This document shows positions 18,097 to 28,464 of a stretch of 64,000 nucleotides of DNA, one piece after another. The notes under the pieces were generated by a model. The model saw nothing but the letters and a program-made list of their open reading frames with translations. It did not search any database and had not been told where the DNA came from. The DNA lies in NCBI GenBank assembly GCA_963763495.1, contig CAVXOY010000020.1, positions 1-64,000 of the forward strand. The letters are read 5' to 3'. A program made the translations under genes and the position numbers. How positions within the stretch are numbered: the first letter of the stretch is position 1; every line of letters begins with the position of its first letter. This DNA is from DAOUEO01 sp963763495. Its GTDB lineage: Bacteria; Chloroflexota; Dehalococcoidia; DSTF01; JALHUB01.

Positions 18097-18262
18097 CTGG
18101 TGCTAGGGCCCGCTTTCTCTCTGATGCACTGCCTGGTCTTGCCCGAAACGCCCTCGCACTTGACGAACATGCCCGTCGTGGGTCATCCTATGCCCACTGG
18201 CGGATCCCCGCTAACCGCTGCGTGCCTTGTTCAGGTAGCGCTGACCTAAGGAGGCCGAGCAG

Positions 18263-19833
18263 ATGATCGTCTCTAGCCCCTGGCCGAGCCAAGCCCCCTA
18301 CGAGGAGATACCCCTCCCCGAGCTGCTCCGAGAGTCCGCCGGCGAGTTCGCCGACAAAGACGGCGCTGATCGGCGTCGACGGCTCCACCCGCACCTATCG
18401 CGCGCGTCTGGAGCGACGCCCGCAAGGTGGCGCGCCTTCTTCAGGACAAAGGCGTTCGAGAAGGGTGACAAGGTCGGCATCTTCTCGCCCAACCACGTCG
18501 ACTACGCCGCCGTCTTCTACGGATCGCTCCTCGCCGGCGCCACCGTCACGACCCTCAACCCCCTCTACACCGCCCACGAGATCGCGACCCAGCTCGCCGA
18601 CGCCGAGGCGGTCGTCCTCTTCGTCTTCAGCCCGATGGGCGCCGCCGTCGAGGAGGCCCGCAAGAGCCTGCCTCTCCTGCGCGAGATCTACCCTATCGAC
18701 GCCCTGCCCGACGTCCTCGGTGGCGTCTCCGAGGAGTACCGGCCCGTCGCCATAAACGCCCGCGAGGATGTCGCCGCCCTTCCCTACTCCAGCGGCACGA
18801 CCGGCCTGCCCAAGGGGGTCATGCTCACCCACCACAACATCACCAGCAACGTCAAGCAGGGACTGCGCCACCCGGTTCATCACGCCTCGACATGGTGGGC
18901 CTGTGGACGCTCCCCCTTTTCCACATCTACGGCATGACCGTGCTGATGAGCGCCGGTATCGCGCGCGGCGGCACGGGCGTCGTCATGCCGCGCTTCGACG
19001 TCGAGCAGATGTATCAGCCTCATCAGACAAGCACCGCATTACCGACATCTACCTCGCGCCGCCGGCGATCCTGGCGATGGTGAACGTCCCCAACCCGTCG
19101 AGCGCTTCGACACCTCTTCCTTCAGGTCATCGGCTCGGGCGCGGCGCCGCTTGCCCTGGAACTCGGCGAGCGGGCGCAGATCGATGTACAAGTGCATCGT
19201 GTCGCAGGGGTACGGGATGACGGAGACCAGTCCCACCGTCAACACCAACCCGTTCGAGCGGATCAAGCTGGATTCCGTCGGGCCGCCCGTCGCCCGACAC
19301 CATCGAGAAGATCGTGAGCCTGGACACGGGCGAGGAGCTGCCCCTCGGTGAGGTCGGCGAGCTGATGGTGAAGGGCCCCCAGGTGATGAAGGGCTACTGG
19401 AAGAACCCCGAAGGAGACCGCCGCCTGCCTCACCGCCGACGGCTGGCTGCGCACCGGCGACATCGCCCGCTTCGACGAGGACGGCTACGTCTACCTGGTC
19501 GAGCGCAAGAAGGAGATGATCAAGTACAAGGGCTACCAGGTGGCCCCCGCCGAGCTGGAGGCGCTCCTATACGAGCACCCCGCTGTACTCGACGTCGCCG
19601 TCATCCCCAAGCCGGACGAGGCCGGCGGTGAGGCCCCCAAGGCCTGCATCGTCCGGCGGCCGGGGGTCGGAGGTGACGCCCGAGGAGATCATGGCGTTCG
19701 TGGCCGAGCAGGGTGGCGCCCTACAAGAAGATCCGCGACGTCGAGTTCATGGAGTCCGATCCCCAAGACGGCGTCCGGCAAGATCCTGCGCCGCGACCTC
19801 ATCCAGAGGGAGCGGGCCAAGCTGAACGGCTAG
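18263..19833 (+). pseudogene. Acyl-CoA ligase (4-coumarate:CoA ligase-like), multiply frameshifted
   Basis: An AMP-forming acyl/aryl-CoA synthetase that would activate a carboxylate with ATP and CoA. Recognisable in changing frames are LPYSSGTTGLPKGVMLTHHN (A3 motif), LPLFHIYGMTVLM, YGMTETSPTVNTNPF, DGWLRTGDIARFDEDGYVYL, ERKKEMIKYKGYQVAPAELE and KTASGKILRRDL. At least six single-base shifts occur, near 18370, 18870, 19020, 19110-19280, 19410 and 19660-19760. The domain order and length are otherwise normal (about 525 residues). The start at ATG 18263 follows AAGGAGG at 18249-18255. The cluster of shifts in GC-rich runs could be sequencing error or a true dead gene. Confidence 0.8.
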
Positions 19834-19875
19834 CGCGGCCGGCCGGCAACCGCATGAGCCGCAGGAGGCGGTCGC

Positions 19876-20515
19876 ATGAGCCGGCGAAGCCTTTACCCTC
19901 GACCAGGACAGCGAGCTGGAGAAGACGCTGCGCCTATCCGCCGCCAAGCTCAAGGCCCTCTTCAAGCTCCTCAACCGGTTCATGGTGGGCATGTTCCGCC
20001 TTGGGCTGGGCCCCTACATCGGCAATCCCTACAGCGGCTACATCATGGTGCTCACCACCACCGGCCGCAGGAGCGGGCTGCGGCGGCGCACCCCCGTCAA
20101 CTACGCCGAGGGCGACGGCGAGGTCTACTGCCTCTCCGGATTCGGCCGCCGCTCCGATTGGTACCGCAACCTGCTCGCCGACCCCAACGTCGATGTCTGG
20201 ATCGGCAGCGAAGGCTGGCGGGGCCGGGCGGAGGTGATGACGGACGAGGCGGAATGGCTGCCCATCTACCGCGAGATCGTCAAGCGCTCCGGCTTTGCCG
20301 ACCGCGCCTTCACCAAGATCGCCTACTCCGCTCTCAGCGACGAAGAGCTGATCGCCCTGGGCGCGGCGGGGACGGTCGTCCGCATCCGCCTGCGGGAGCG
20401 GCTGCCGAAGGAGGAGAGCCCGGGCGACCTGAGCTGGCTCTGGGCCGTGCTCGGCGGGCTGCTTTTCGCCCGCTGGCTGGTGGGCAGAGCGAGAAGACGG
20501 GGACGGCGGAGATAG
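19876..20515 (+). CDS. Deazaflavin-dependent nitroreductase family protein, one frameshift near the start
   Basis: Most of the protein reads from 19982 onward: YIGNPYSGYIMVLTTTGRRS, RRRTPVNY and SDWYRNLLADPNVDVWIG. These are the DUF385/F420H2-dependent oxidoreductase pattern (split beta-barrel). A preceding helix, ELEKTLRLSAAKLKALFKLL, is in the same frame but is cut from ATG 19876 by a shift near 19890. AGGAGG at 19863-19868 supports that start. The tail has a hydrophobic segment (LSWLWAVLGGLLFARWLVG) and a basic end, suggesting membrane association. It follows the acyl-CoA ligase by 42 bases. Confidence 0.8.
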
Positions 20516-20536
20516 CGACGCCCTTTTCGCGACAAG

Positions 20537-20568
20537 AAAGAGAGGCGGGATGATTCCCGCCTCTCTTT
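20537..20568. terminator. Bidirectional terminator
   Basis: A perfect 14-bp stem AAAGAGAGGCGGGA/TCCCGCCTCTCTTT with a TGAT loop, A-rich on one side and T-rich on the other. It lies between two convergent genes. Confidence 0.92.
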
Positions 20569-20591
20569 TCAGTTCGTCTGGAAGGGGGCGC

Positions 20592-21474
20592 CTAGCGCGT
20601 CCGCTTCGCGAAGGCTACACCGGACACCAGCAGCAGGCCGGCTCCCGCAAGACCGAGAGCCAGGGCCAGCGTCTGCGCGGCCTGAGCCGCCTGCATCCGC
20701 TCCGCTACCGGTGACCGGCGCGATGAGCGCTGTCGGCGCTGGCGGTACTACCGGCGGTGGCGCAACGGGCGGTGGCGCTACCGGCGGCTGTACCGTTGGC
20801 CGTGCCGTCGCGTCGTCGGGGCCGTCGTCGGCGTCGCTGTGGCGGCGCTGCGCCGACGTCCGTCCGTCTCCGGGTCGCAGTCGCCGCCTCGTCGTCGCTC
20901 GATGCGGCGCACGCCTCGTTGGTGATCGTCGTCGTCCTCTTCAGCGCTGGAGGTCAGCTCGACCACCATCTTCAGCGACGACCTCATCGCCGTCGTCGAG
21001 CGTCATCGGCTCGGTCGTCCCAGACAACGTCGCCGGAATCGCAGTCACCACTCGTCGATGTCGAAGTCGAGCGAGCCGTCATCGCGTGGCGCTCACGCAG
21101 TCAGTGTCGTCGGGGATCGTGTCGTCACCGTGAGGTCCGTGCAGTCACCGTTCGTCATCGCCATCGTTGCTGACGGTGATCGTGTAGGTGATCTCGTCCG
21201 CCCTCGCCCACCGTCGTCAGGGCTGTCGCTCTTGGAAACGTTGAGGTCGCATGTCTGGGTTCGGCGTGGGCGTCAGCCGTGGGCGTATGCGTGGCCGTGG
21301 GCGTAGGCGTAGTCGTGCGCGTGTGCGTGTCCGCTGGCGTCTCACAGGCTGCGCTACTGCGCAGCCGGCCGTCGGTGCCCACAACATGATCGCCGTCATC
21401 ACTAGGGCCAGTCCGGCGGCGCCCGGCAGCGCCCACCACCACGATCGGTGACCCTTTTCACTTTCTTGGGTCAT
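20592..21474 (-). pseudogene. DUF11-type surface protein, heavily frameshifted
   Basis: ATG 21474 starts a short cytoplasmic end and a signal/anchor segment (WWWALPGAAGLALVMTAIML). A HTRTTTPTPTATHTPT-like stalk follows in another frame. The body then gives LNVSKSDSP and, after a shift, EITYTITVSNDGD, the DUF11 repeat signature. The end reads PPVAPPPVVPPAPTALIAPV, then an alanine-rich helix (TLALALGLAGAGLLLVSGVA) and FAKRTR before the stop at 20592-20594. At least five frame changes are needed. The stretch 20830-21150 is GTC/GAC-repetitive (Asp/Val-rich) and indel-prone. It is probably an anchored stalk protein. Confidence 0.55.
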
Positions 21475-21629
21475 ACTGAGTCTCCCTTCTCACAACTAAT
21501 GCCTCTGTCCAGAGGCCCCCTCTGCTTTCGTCTTCGCTTACGCTAGGAACGAATCCATTTTGAGGGATTGAGGAAGCGCCTGTCAATAGGCCAGACTGAT
21601 CGGAGACCAATAATTCTTAGGTTACGTCC

Positions 21630-22896
21630 TCAATCTGGCGTCGCGCTAGACCAGGGGGACGCCGGGAGCGGGAAAGCGCCCGCAGAAGCTCCTTCACCTC
21701 GCCCCGGACGCGCTCGATCACCGCCTCGTCGTCCACGTTGCCGATCACCTCGTCCATCCAGGCGGCGATCCGGCGCATCTCCGCCTCCTTCATCCCCCGC
21801 GACGTGACCGCCGGGCTGCCCAGGCGTATCCCGCTGGGGCTGAACGGCTTCCGCGGGTCGTAGGGGATGGTGTTGTAGTTGACGACGATGCCCGCCCTGT
21901 CCAGCGTCTGCGCCGCCTTCTTGCCGAAGACCTCCTTGTTCGTGAGGTCGATCGACCAGGAGGTGGTTGTCCGTCCCGCCCGTGACGAGGTCGAAGCCGC
22001 GCTCCCGAAGCTCGCCGGCCAGCGCCTTGGCGTTGCTGACGACCTGCCGCCCGTACTCTCGGAACTCCGGCGTCGCCGCCTCCTTGAGAGCGACGGCGAT
22101 GCCGGCGGTCGTGTGATCGTGAGGGCCGCCCTGGAGGCCGGGGAAGACCGCCCGGTCGATCGCCTGCGCCTGCTCGGCGCGGCACATGATCATCGCCCCG
22201 CGCGGCCCGCGCAGCGTCTTGTGCGTCGTCGTCGTGATGACGTCGGCGTAAGGCACGGGGCTCTGGTGGACGCCGGCGACGATGAGGCCGGCGATGTGGG
22301 CGATGTCGGCGAGGAAGTAGGCGCCGACCTCCTTGGCGATATCGCCGAAGGCCCGGAAGTCGAACTCGCGCGGGTAGGCGGTGGCGCCGGCGATGATCAG
22401 CTTCGGCCGTTCTTTCTTCGCCAGCTCGCGGACGGCGTCGTAGTCGATGAGTTGGGTCTCTCGGTCGACGACGTAGTGAACGGAACGGTAGAAACGGGAG
22501 GAGAGCGCTCACGTCCCAGCCGTGCGTCAGGTGGCCGCCGTGGGGCAGGCTCAGTCCCATGATCGTGTCGCCGGGCTGGAGCAGGGCGTAGTAGACGGCC
22601 ATGTTCGCCGGCGACCCGGAGTAGGGCTGGACGTTGGCGTGATCGACGCCGAAGAGGCTCTTCGCCCGCGCGATGGCTATCTCCTCCAGCTGGTCGACGT
22701 ACTGCTGGCCCTCGTAGTAGCGCTTGCCGGGGTAGCCCTCGGAGTACTTGTTCATGAAGACCGAGCCCACGGCCTCCAGCACCGCCGTCGAGGCGTAGTT
22801 CTCGGAAGGGATGAGCCGCACGGTCTCGGCCTCGTACTGCTCCTCTGCCTTGAGGAGGGAGAATATCTCTGGGTCAGTCGCTTGCAGCTCTAGCAA
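21630..22896 (-). CDS. glyA: Serine hydroxymethyltransferase, two frameshifts
   Basis: Converts serine and tetrahydrofolate to glycine and methylene-THF. Visible are RLIPSENYASTAVLEAVGS, NKYSEGYPGKRYYEG, VNVQPYSGS-like FGVDHANVQPYSGSPAN, and the PLP lysine in TTTTHKTLRGPRGAM. Two single-base shifts (near 22497 in CTCCTCC and near 21955) split the frame, yet the sequence is otherwise well conserved and essential, so they are probably errors. The true start is TTG 22896, 7 bases after AAGGAGG (22904-22910), rather than the longer frame reaching 22932. Confidence 0.93.
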
Positions 22897-23105
22897 GGGA
22901 AAACCTCCTTGTTGCTCATCGGCCGGTCTCAAGGCCGGCGCTGGTCATTCGACGGAGAAACCTGAGTCGTGGGCTAACGTAGAGTTCGAGACGGCTGGGG
23001 TCTCACGGCCTTCGCCCGGCGAAACAGGCAACTGGGCTGCCGGCTGTCCCTGTGAGAAGACGTGCCTTCGTCCAGGGACAGTCTATTGGACGTTCCCGCA
23101 GGGCG

Positions 23106-24155
23106 TCAATTCCCCGCGGGAGGCTGTCCACCGCCGGGAGGGTTAGGGCTCCTGTTTCTATTCCGGCCGTTGCGGTGGCGGCGACGGCGTCGTGGTTTGT
23201 CCGAGGCGTCGGCCGTCCTTTCGCCCGCTTCCGCCGGCGCTGGGGCCGCTGCCGGCGCCTCGACGGTCTTCGCAGCCTCTGCCTTGATCACCTGCTCGTC
23301 GAGCTCCGCCGGCCGGACAGCGGTGCCGTACTGGCCCTGCAACTCGGCGATGGTCATCTCAACCACGGTGAGCCCCTCGACCATCTGGAGGGAGACGGAT
23401 TCTTTGGGCACGTTGATGCCGATGAGCTTGGCCTTTCCGGCAGGGGTGGAGATAAACTGTCCTACCTTGGGGAGCTGCCCCCTGATCTCTCGGTACAGCG
23501 GGTGCTCGTAGGCCAGGCAGCAGAGGAGGCGGCCGCATACACCGGAGATCTTGGCCGGGTTAAGGGGCACGTCCTGCTCCTTGGCCATCTTGATCGAAAT
23601 CGAGGGGAAGCTGGTCAGCCAGGAGCGGCAGCATAGTTGATAGCCGCAGTGCCCGATCCCGTCCGCCAGCTTGGCCCGGTCGCGCTCGCCGATCTGGAGA
23701 AGCTGGACCCGCTTGTTCAGCGTGGAGCCGAGGTCGCGCACAAGGTTCCGGAAGTCCACCCGTTGCTCGGAGGTGAAGTAGATGGTGAGCTGGGTGCCTT
23801 CGAGGTTGAAATCGCCGCCCACGAGCAGCATCGGCAGGTTGTGCTCCTCCACCTTCTTCCGCGCGATCACCAGGTCATCGTGGACGGCGTTCTTGAGCGA
23901 CTCCGCCTGTTCGATGTCCCGGGCCTCGGCTATCCGCAGAACGTGGTTCAAAGGCTCGCTGATCTCGCTCGCCAGCACCTGATCGGGAGCGATCACGACC
24001 TTTGCCACCTCGGAGCCCTGCGGCGTCTGCACCACGACACGCTGTCCGATCTCCAGGGAGAGATCGCCGGCGTCGAAATAGAAAACCCTGCCCGCATCCT
24101 TGAACCGGACCCCTACGACTGTCTGTGTCGCCGCTGATTCTTCCGTCATATCCAT
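23106..24155 (-). CDS. ricT: PSP1/RicT (YaaT)-family protein
   Basis: A 349-residue protein of the PSP1 C-terminal family. In Bacillus the homologue works in a complex with RicA and RicF that affects RNA processing and carries Fe-S clusters. The conserved cysteines are Cys170, Cys175-Cys176, Cys207 and Cys212-Cys213 (IGHCGYQLCC and GVCGRLLCC). The C-terminal 60 residues are a disordered Ala/Pro- and Arg-rich tail. The start MDMTEE at 24155 (or ATG 24149) is followed at once by the family's N-terminal VVGVRFKDAGRVFYFD. holB lies immediately upstream, as in Bacillus and many Chloroflexota. Confidence 0.9.
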   Translation of the reverse strand: MDMTEESAATQTVVGVRFKDAGRVFYFDAGDLSLEIGQRVVVQTPQGSEVAKVVIAPDQVLASEISEPLNHVLRIAEARDIEQAESLKNAVHDDLVIARKKVEEHNLPMLLVGGDFNLEGTQLTIYFTSEQRVDFRNLVRDLGSTLNKRVQLLQIGERDRAKLADGIGHCGYQLCCRSWLTSFPSISIKMAKEQDVPLNPAKISGVCGRLLCCLAYEHPLYREIRGQLPKVGQFISTPAGKAKLIGINVPKESVSLQMVEGLTVVEMTIAELQGQYGTAVRPAELDEQVIKAEAAKTVEAPAAAPAPAEAGERTADASDKPRRRRRHRNGRNRNRSPNPPGGGQPPAGN

Positions 24156-24197
24156 CGAATCTCACCTGTGGGACGGGAGCGCTGTCGCAGCCCCCTC

Positions 24198-25259
24198 CTA
24201 AACAGGGGAGATGCTCTCCTTTCTCGAAACCGGCGCTGTCAGGTCGAGCATCAGCACCTCAAGCGCCAGTTGAGGGTTCACGTTGTCGAGCAGGCGTTGC
24301 CGTGTTCGAGCTATGCTCTCCAGAAAGGACTTCGCCTTTCCTATACTATATTTTCGCGCGACCAGGCCCAGTCTGTCCAGGCTGCCTACGTTTGTCACAA
24401 TGTCGGTGCATCCCGCGGCGACGAGCAGCACGTCCCGCCACCACTCCTGCCACAGGTCGAGGGTCGCCAGCGTGCCTTCGCGGTCGCGGTAGAAGCGCGT
24501 GGCCAGTTGGGAGGCGTAGGCGAAGCGCTCGTCGCGGCCGGCGGTGGTCAGGCGGTACACCTCCTCCAGCGTCGCCTCGCGGGCGGGCAGCCACGTCTCG
24601 TCCTCCCAGGCGGTCACGGCCCAGCCCAGGCGGCCGCCGCTCATACGGGCCAGCACTGCGGCCTCCTCAGCCGGCACCGACCACTCCTCCTGTAGCGCCT
24701 GCGCGACTCGGCTGATCGGCAGGGCAGAGAACGGTATCTGGCGGCAGCGGGAGCGCACCGTTGACAGGAGGGATCCCTCGCGGCTCGTCACCAGGATGAG
24801 GACCAGCGCCGGCGGCGGCTCCTCCAGCGTCTTCAGGAAGGCGTTGGCGGCCTCGACGTTTAGGGCGTCTGCCGGGTCGACGATGACGACCCGATACCGT
24901 CCCTCGAACGGCGTCCGGCTCGCCAGCCGCTCCAGCCGCCGTATCTGGCAGATGCGGATGTCCTTGGAGCCGTCGGCGGAGTGGTCCTTGTGTTCGGGCC
25001 CACCTTCTTCACATAATCCACCGACGGTCACCACCTCCACGTCGGGGTGCTTACCCTCTTCGATCAGGTGACACGGGCGGCAGCGACGACAGGGCGGGTC
25101 TTCACCGTGGCAGTTGAGGGCCTGGGCGAATTGCAGCGCCGTGGTGAACTTGCCGACTTGGGCGGGGCCGCTGAAGATGTAGGCATGGGAGAGGCGCTCC
25201 TGAGAGAGGCCCTGGGTCAGCATAGCCACCGCCCGCTCTTGGCCGATGATCGTCCACAC
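24198..25259 (-). CDS. holB: DNA polymerase III subunit delta'
   Basis: A clamp-loader subunit of 353 residues. The AAA+ fold has a degenerate P-loop, GPAQVGKFTT (31-40), a four-Cys zinc site (Cys50, Cys57, Cys60, Cys63) and NAFLKTLEEPPPALVLIL with the sensor region TSREGSLLSTVRSRC. Conserved SRC is present. The non-canonical P-loop suggests that it does not hydrolyse ATP, as is usual for delta'. It is 42 bases upstream of ricT on the same strand. Confidence 0.93.
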   Translation of the reverse strand: MWTIIGQERAVAMLTQGLSQERLSHAYIFSGPAQVGKFTTALQFAQALNCHGEDPPCRRCRPCHLIEEGKHPDVEVVTVGGLCEEGGPEHKDHSADGSKDIRICQIRRLERLASRTPFEGRYRVVIVDPADALNVEAANAFLKTLEEPPPALVLILVTSREGSLLSTVRSRCRQIPFSALPISRVAQALQEEWSVPAEEAAVLARMSGGRLGWAVTAWEDETWLPAREATLEEVYRLTTAGRDERFAYASQLATRFYRDREGTLATLDLWQEWWRDVLLVAAGCTDIVTNVGSLDRLGLVARKYSIGKAKSFLESIARTRQRLLDNVNPQLALEVLMLDLTAPVSRKESISPV

Positions 25260-25279
25260 CGCTTCACCCCAGCCCGGCG

Positions 25280-26604
25280 CTACACATCGCAGCGCATGAG
25301 GTCGTCGTAGGTCTCGCGACGCCGCACCAGCCGCGCTTGGCCGTCCTTGACGAACAGCACAGCCGGTTTTAGCGAGCCGTTGTAGTTGCTGGCCATCGAC
25401 AGGCAGTAGGCGCCGGCCCCCGGTATCGCCAGAATGTCACCCGCCCAGAGCCGGGGCAGGTCGGCGTCTCTGATCAGGACGTCGCCCGACTCGCAGTACT
25501 TGCCGGCAATCGTCACCTTCTCCGACGCTCCACCCTCCAGGCGGTTCGCCACCAGGGCCTCGTAGGCGGCGCCGTAGAGGGCGGGACGGATGTTGTCGGC
25601 CATGCCGCCGTCGACGGTCACGTACGTCCGCACGCCGGGGATCTCCTTGCGCGCCCCCACGCTGTACAGGGCCACGCCGGCCCGGCCCACGAGGGAGCGG
25701 CCCGGCTCGACTGTCAGGCGCGGCAAGGGCAGGACGTGTGCTGCGCAGCACTGCCTTCAGCGGCCGAGGTCGACGGCTTCGGCGTATTCGCCTTTCTGCG
25801 GCGGCGCGGCGCCCCGAACGTACTGAATGGCGAAGCCGCCGCCCACGCTCAGCTCTCGGAGTTGCGAGGCCGTGGCTGTCCTCCATGCGCGCGGCGAAGT
25901 CCACAACGACGCGGCAGGTCTGGGCGTGCGGCTCCATGTCGAATATCTGGGAGCCGATGTGGGCGTGCAGCCCTACCAGCTCCAGCCACGGCGACGCCGT
26001 CAGGCTCAGCACCGCTTCCTCGGCCTGGCCGGTGGCAATGGCGATGCCGAACTTGCTGTCCAGGGCGCCGGTGGTGATGTACTGGTGCGTGTGAGGGTCG
26101 ATGTTGGGCGAGACCCGCAGCAACACCGGCTGCTGTCCGCTTCAGGTCGCCCGCCGCGTCGTTGAGCAGCACCGCCTCGTGAAAGTTGTCGATGACGACG
26201 TGGCCCACCCCCGCCGCCAGCCCTTCCCAAAGCTCCTGGGCCGACTTGTTGTTGCCGTGGAAGTAGACCCGCTCCATCGGGAACTCGGCGGCGCAGGCTA
26301 TCGCCAGCTCTCCCCCCGAGGCCACGTCCAGCCCCAGACCCTCCTCGGCCATGAGACGGGCCAGGGCGCGGCTGAGATAGGCCTTGGCGGCGTAGGTGAC
26401 GGTCGTCTCCTCGTGGCGGGAGCGGAACTCGCCCAGCCACTCGCGGCAGCCCTCGCGCAGCTCGACCTCATCGAAGACGTAGAGCGGCGTGCCGAACTCG
26501 CGCGCGAGATCGACCGCGTCGCAACCGCCGATGGTCAGATGGCCCTCCGGCGTGGCAGCGGCCGTGCGGGGCAGGATCGGGACAAAAGCGGGATCAAGAG
26601 ACAT
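25280..26604 (-). CDS. lysA: Diaminopimelate decarboxylase, three frameshifts
   Basis: A PLP-dependent enzyme making L-lysine from meso-diaminopimelate. Motifs: the PLP lysine in VTYAAKAYLSRAL (Lys74), LGLDVASGGELA, VYFHGNNKS, HAHIGSQI, then EPGRSLVGRAGV, YVTVDGGMADNIRP and CESGDVL. The frame changes near 26130, 25870 and 25740, each by one base, and the pieces join to a normal length of about 440 residues. The C-terminal stop is at 25280. No good ribosome site precedes ATG 26604. The breaks are probably sequence errors, since all motifs survive. Confidence 0.9.
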
Positions 26605-26694
26605 AAGTCAACATCCAGGGAAGAACGGTTTCCGGCCGGTATCGAGATTATACGATGGGCGAAGGGGAGGGTCTAGGCAACCGGCGGCGTCAGC

Positions 26695-27585
26695 CTATCC
26701 CGGCAGCCGGCAGACGACCTCGTCTCCCTCCTGCTGCATCACCACCTTGCCCTCGCTCTGGAGCTTGTGGAGATGCGATAGTATCTGCCCCTGCGCCATC
26801 CGCTCCAGATGAGGGCTCAGCTCCGGGTAGATGCCTTGCACGAGCTCGCTCAGCCTCTCCTTCCCCTGGCTGATGAGGAGAAGCACCTGCTCGTCGCGCT
26901 CCCGCCGGTGCTCGATCAGTTCCTCGATCTTGCGCTTGGGCTGGCGGACGATGGGGCCGTGACCGGGGCAGATGAGGGCGGCGTCGAGCTCTTCCATCCT
27001 GCGCAGGGAGTCGAGGTACTGGGCCATGTCGCCGTGGGGTGGCGGCGCGATCGCCGTCGTGCCGATGCCGAGGACGTTGTCGCCGCTGAACAGCACCCGT
27101 TCTTCTTCCAGGAGGAGGCAGATGTGGCCGGCGCTGTGGCCCGGCGTGTGCACGACGCGCAACTTGAGCGAGCCGACCGGCAGTGTATCGCCGTCTTCGA
27201 GAGAGAGGTCGACCGTCACCTTCGCCGCTTCCCGGCGTAGCATCCGCTCTTCCGGGCTATCCTCGGGCCGCTCCCGTTCCGCCGACTCGCGCAGAAGCTG
27301 CGCCTCCAGCGGGTGCATAGCGATGCGCGCCCCCGTCGCTTCACTGAGGCGGCGGGCGCCGCTGGCGTGGTCGAAGTGATGGTGAGTGAGGACAATGTAC
27401 GCCAGTTTGACATCTCCCAGTCCCTCCAGGTACTCCATCCGCTCCCGGAACGAGTCATCGTTGGGGAAGCCGCTGTCGATCATGATCCCCTGCCCCTGGT
27501 TCACCACCAGATAGACGTTAGGGGAGTAGACGCCGGGAGACTTCATCGGTACGCGGACGGTGTGGACGTTGGGAGTGACTTCCAT
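26695..27585 (-). CDS. Metallo-beta-lactamase-fold hydrolase, LACTB2-like
   Basis: A 296-residue cytoplasmic hydrolase. The metal site is LTHHHFDHASG (His68, His70, Asp72, His73), with HTPGHSAGH, FSGDNVLG and CPGHGP supplying the other ligands. A C-terminal winged-helix segment (QILSHLHKLQSEGKVV) follows, as in LACTB2-like proteins. The substrate is not evident; endoribonuclease and thioesterase activities are known in relatives. Confidence 0.88.
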   Translation of the reverse strand: MEVTPNVHTVRVPMKSPGVYSPNVYLVVNQGQGIMIDSGFPNDDSFRERMEYLEGLGDVKLAYIVLTHHHFDHASGARRLSEATGARIAMHPLEAQLLRESAERERPEDSPEERMLRREAAKVTVDLSLEDGDTLPVGSLKLRVVHTPGHSAGHICLLLEEERVLFSGDNVLGIGTTAIAPPPHGDMAQYLDSLRRMEELDAALICPGHGPIVRQPKRKIEELIEHRRERDEQVLLLISQGKERLSELVQGIYPELSPHLERMAQGQILSHLHKLQSEGKVVMQQEGDEVVCRLPG

Positions 27586-27753
27586 CGCAGCTCTCTCGAG
27601 AAGGTTGTGGGTGATGCGCAGTCATTATACAGGGCTTCACCGGCTCAGGCGACGCCGCTTTGACCGCTATGTCGCGCTCTGCTATCCTGCCAGCCATCAG
27701 CCGGCGCCCAGGGAGGAGAGACGTGACGAGCGCACAGGGATGAAGGTCTGACC

Positions 27754-28365
27754 GTGATCAAGGTAGGGCCGCTGGGGCCGTTCGCCAACAACGGCTACGT
27801 GATCATCGATCCCGAGAGCGGCGAGAGCCTGATCGTCGACATGCCGCACGAGGGGGAGAAGCTGCTTCAGGCGGCCCAGGGGACGCACGTGACGCGGGTC
27901 GTCCTCACCCACGCTCACCCCGACCATCTGCCGTCCTATGACCTGATAACGGCGGCGACCGGCGCGCCCGTCTGCGCTCATGAGGACGAAATCGGCATGC
28001 CCCCGCAGAAGGTCCAGGAGCGCCTGACCGATGGCCAGGAGTTGCCGCTGGGCAAGCAGCGCGTCACCGTCATCCACACGCCGGGACATACGCCGGGCAG
28101 CCTATGTTTGCTTGCCGGTAGGTTCCTCATCGCCGGCGACACGCTCTTCCCTGGTGGCCCCGGCCACAGCGACCGTCCGGAGGAGTTGCAGCAGGAGATA
28201 AAGTCGATCGTGGAGAGGCTCTTCGCGCTGCCGGATGACACCATCGTCTACCCCGGGCACGGCGACGATACCACCATCGGCCGCTCCCGGCGGGAGTACG
28301 CCGTCTTCGCCTCCCGCGAACACCCGCCGGATCTCTGCGGCGACGTGACCTGGGAGGGATCGTAA
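27754..28365 (+). CDS. Metallo-beta-lactamase-fold hydrolase, glyoxalase II-like
   Basis: A 203-residue protein with LTHAHPDHLPS (His53, His55, Asp57, His58), IHTPGHTPGSLCL, IAGDTLF and VYPGHGDDT, a complete binuclear metal site. GTG 27754 is used; the ribosome site is weak (GAAGGT 6-11 bases upstream). It is divergent from the previous hydrolase. It resembles hydroxyacylglutathione hydrolase-like proteins, but the substrate is unknown. Confidence 0.88.
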   Translation: MIKVGPLGPFANNGYVIIDPESGESLIVDMPHEGEKLLQAAQGTHVTRVVLTHAHPDHLPSYDLITAATGAPVCAHEDEIGMPPQKVQERLTDGQELPLGKQRVTVIHTPGHTPGSLCLLAGRFLIAGDTLFPGGPGHSDRPEELQQEIKSIVERLFALPDDTIVYPGHGDDTTIGRSRREYAVFASREHPPDLCGDVTWEGS

Positions 28366-28464
28366 GACTCAGGGAATGAGATTCGGGGAGAGCCGTATTC
28401 CCGCGCTAGTGGCTTGGGTTGAGGAGGATAGGCAAGCCCGTCGGCGGTGGACTTGAAGGAGAGA

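Noticed and set aside
22930..23105. Glycine or tetrahydrofolate riboswitch before glyA
   Set aside because: The GC-rich gap has no conserved core of either class.
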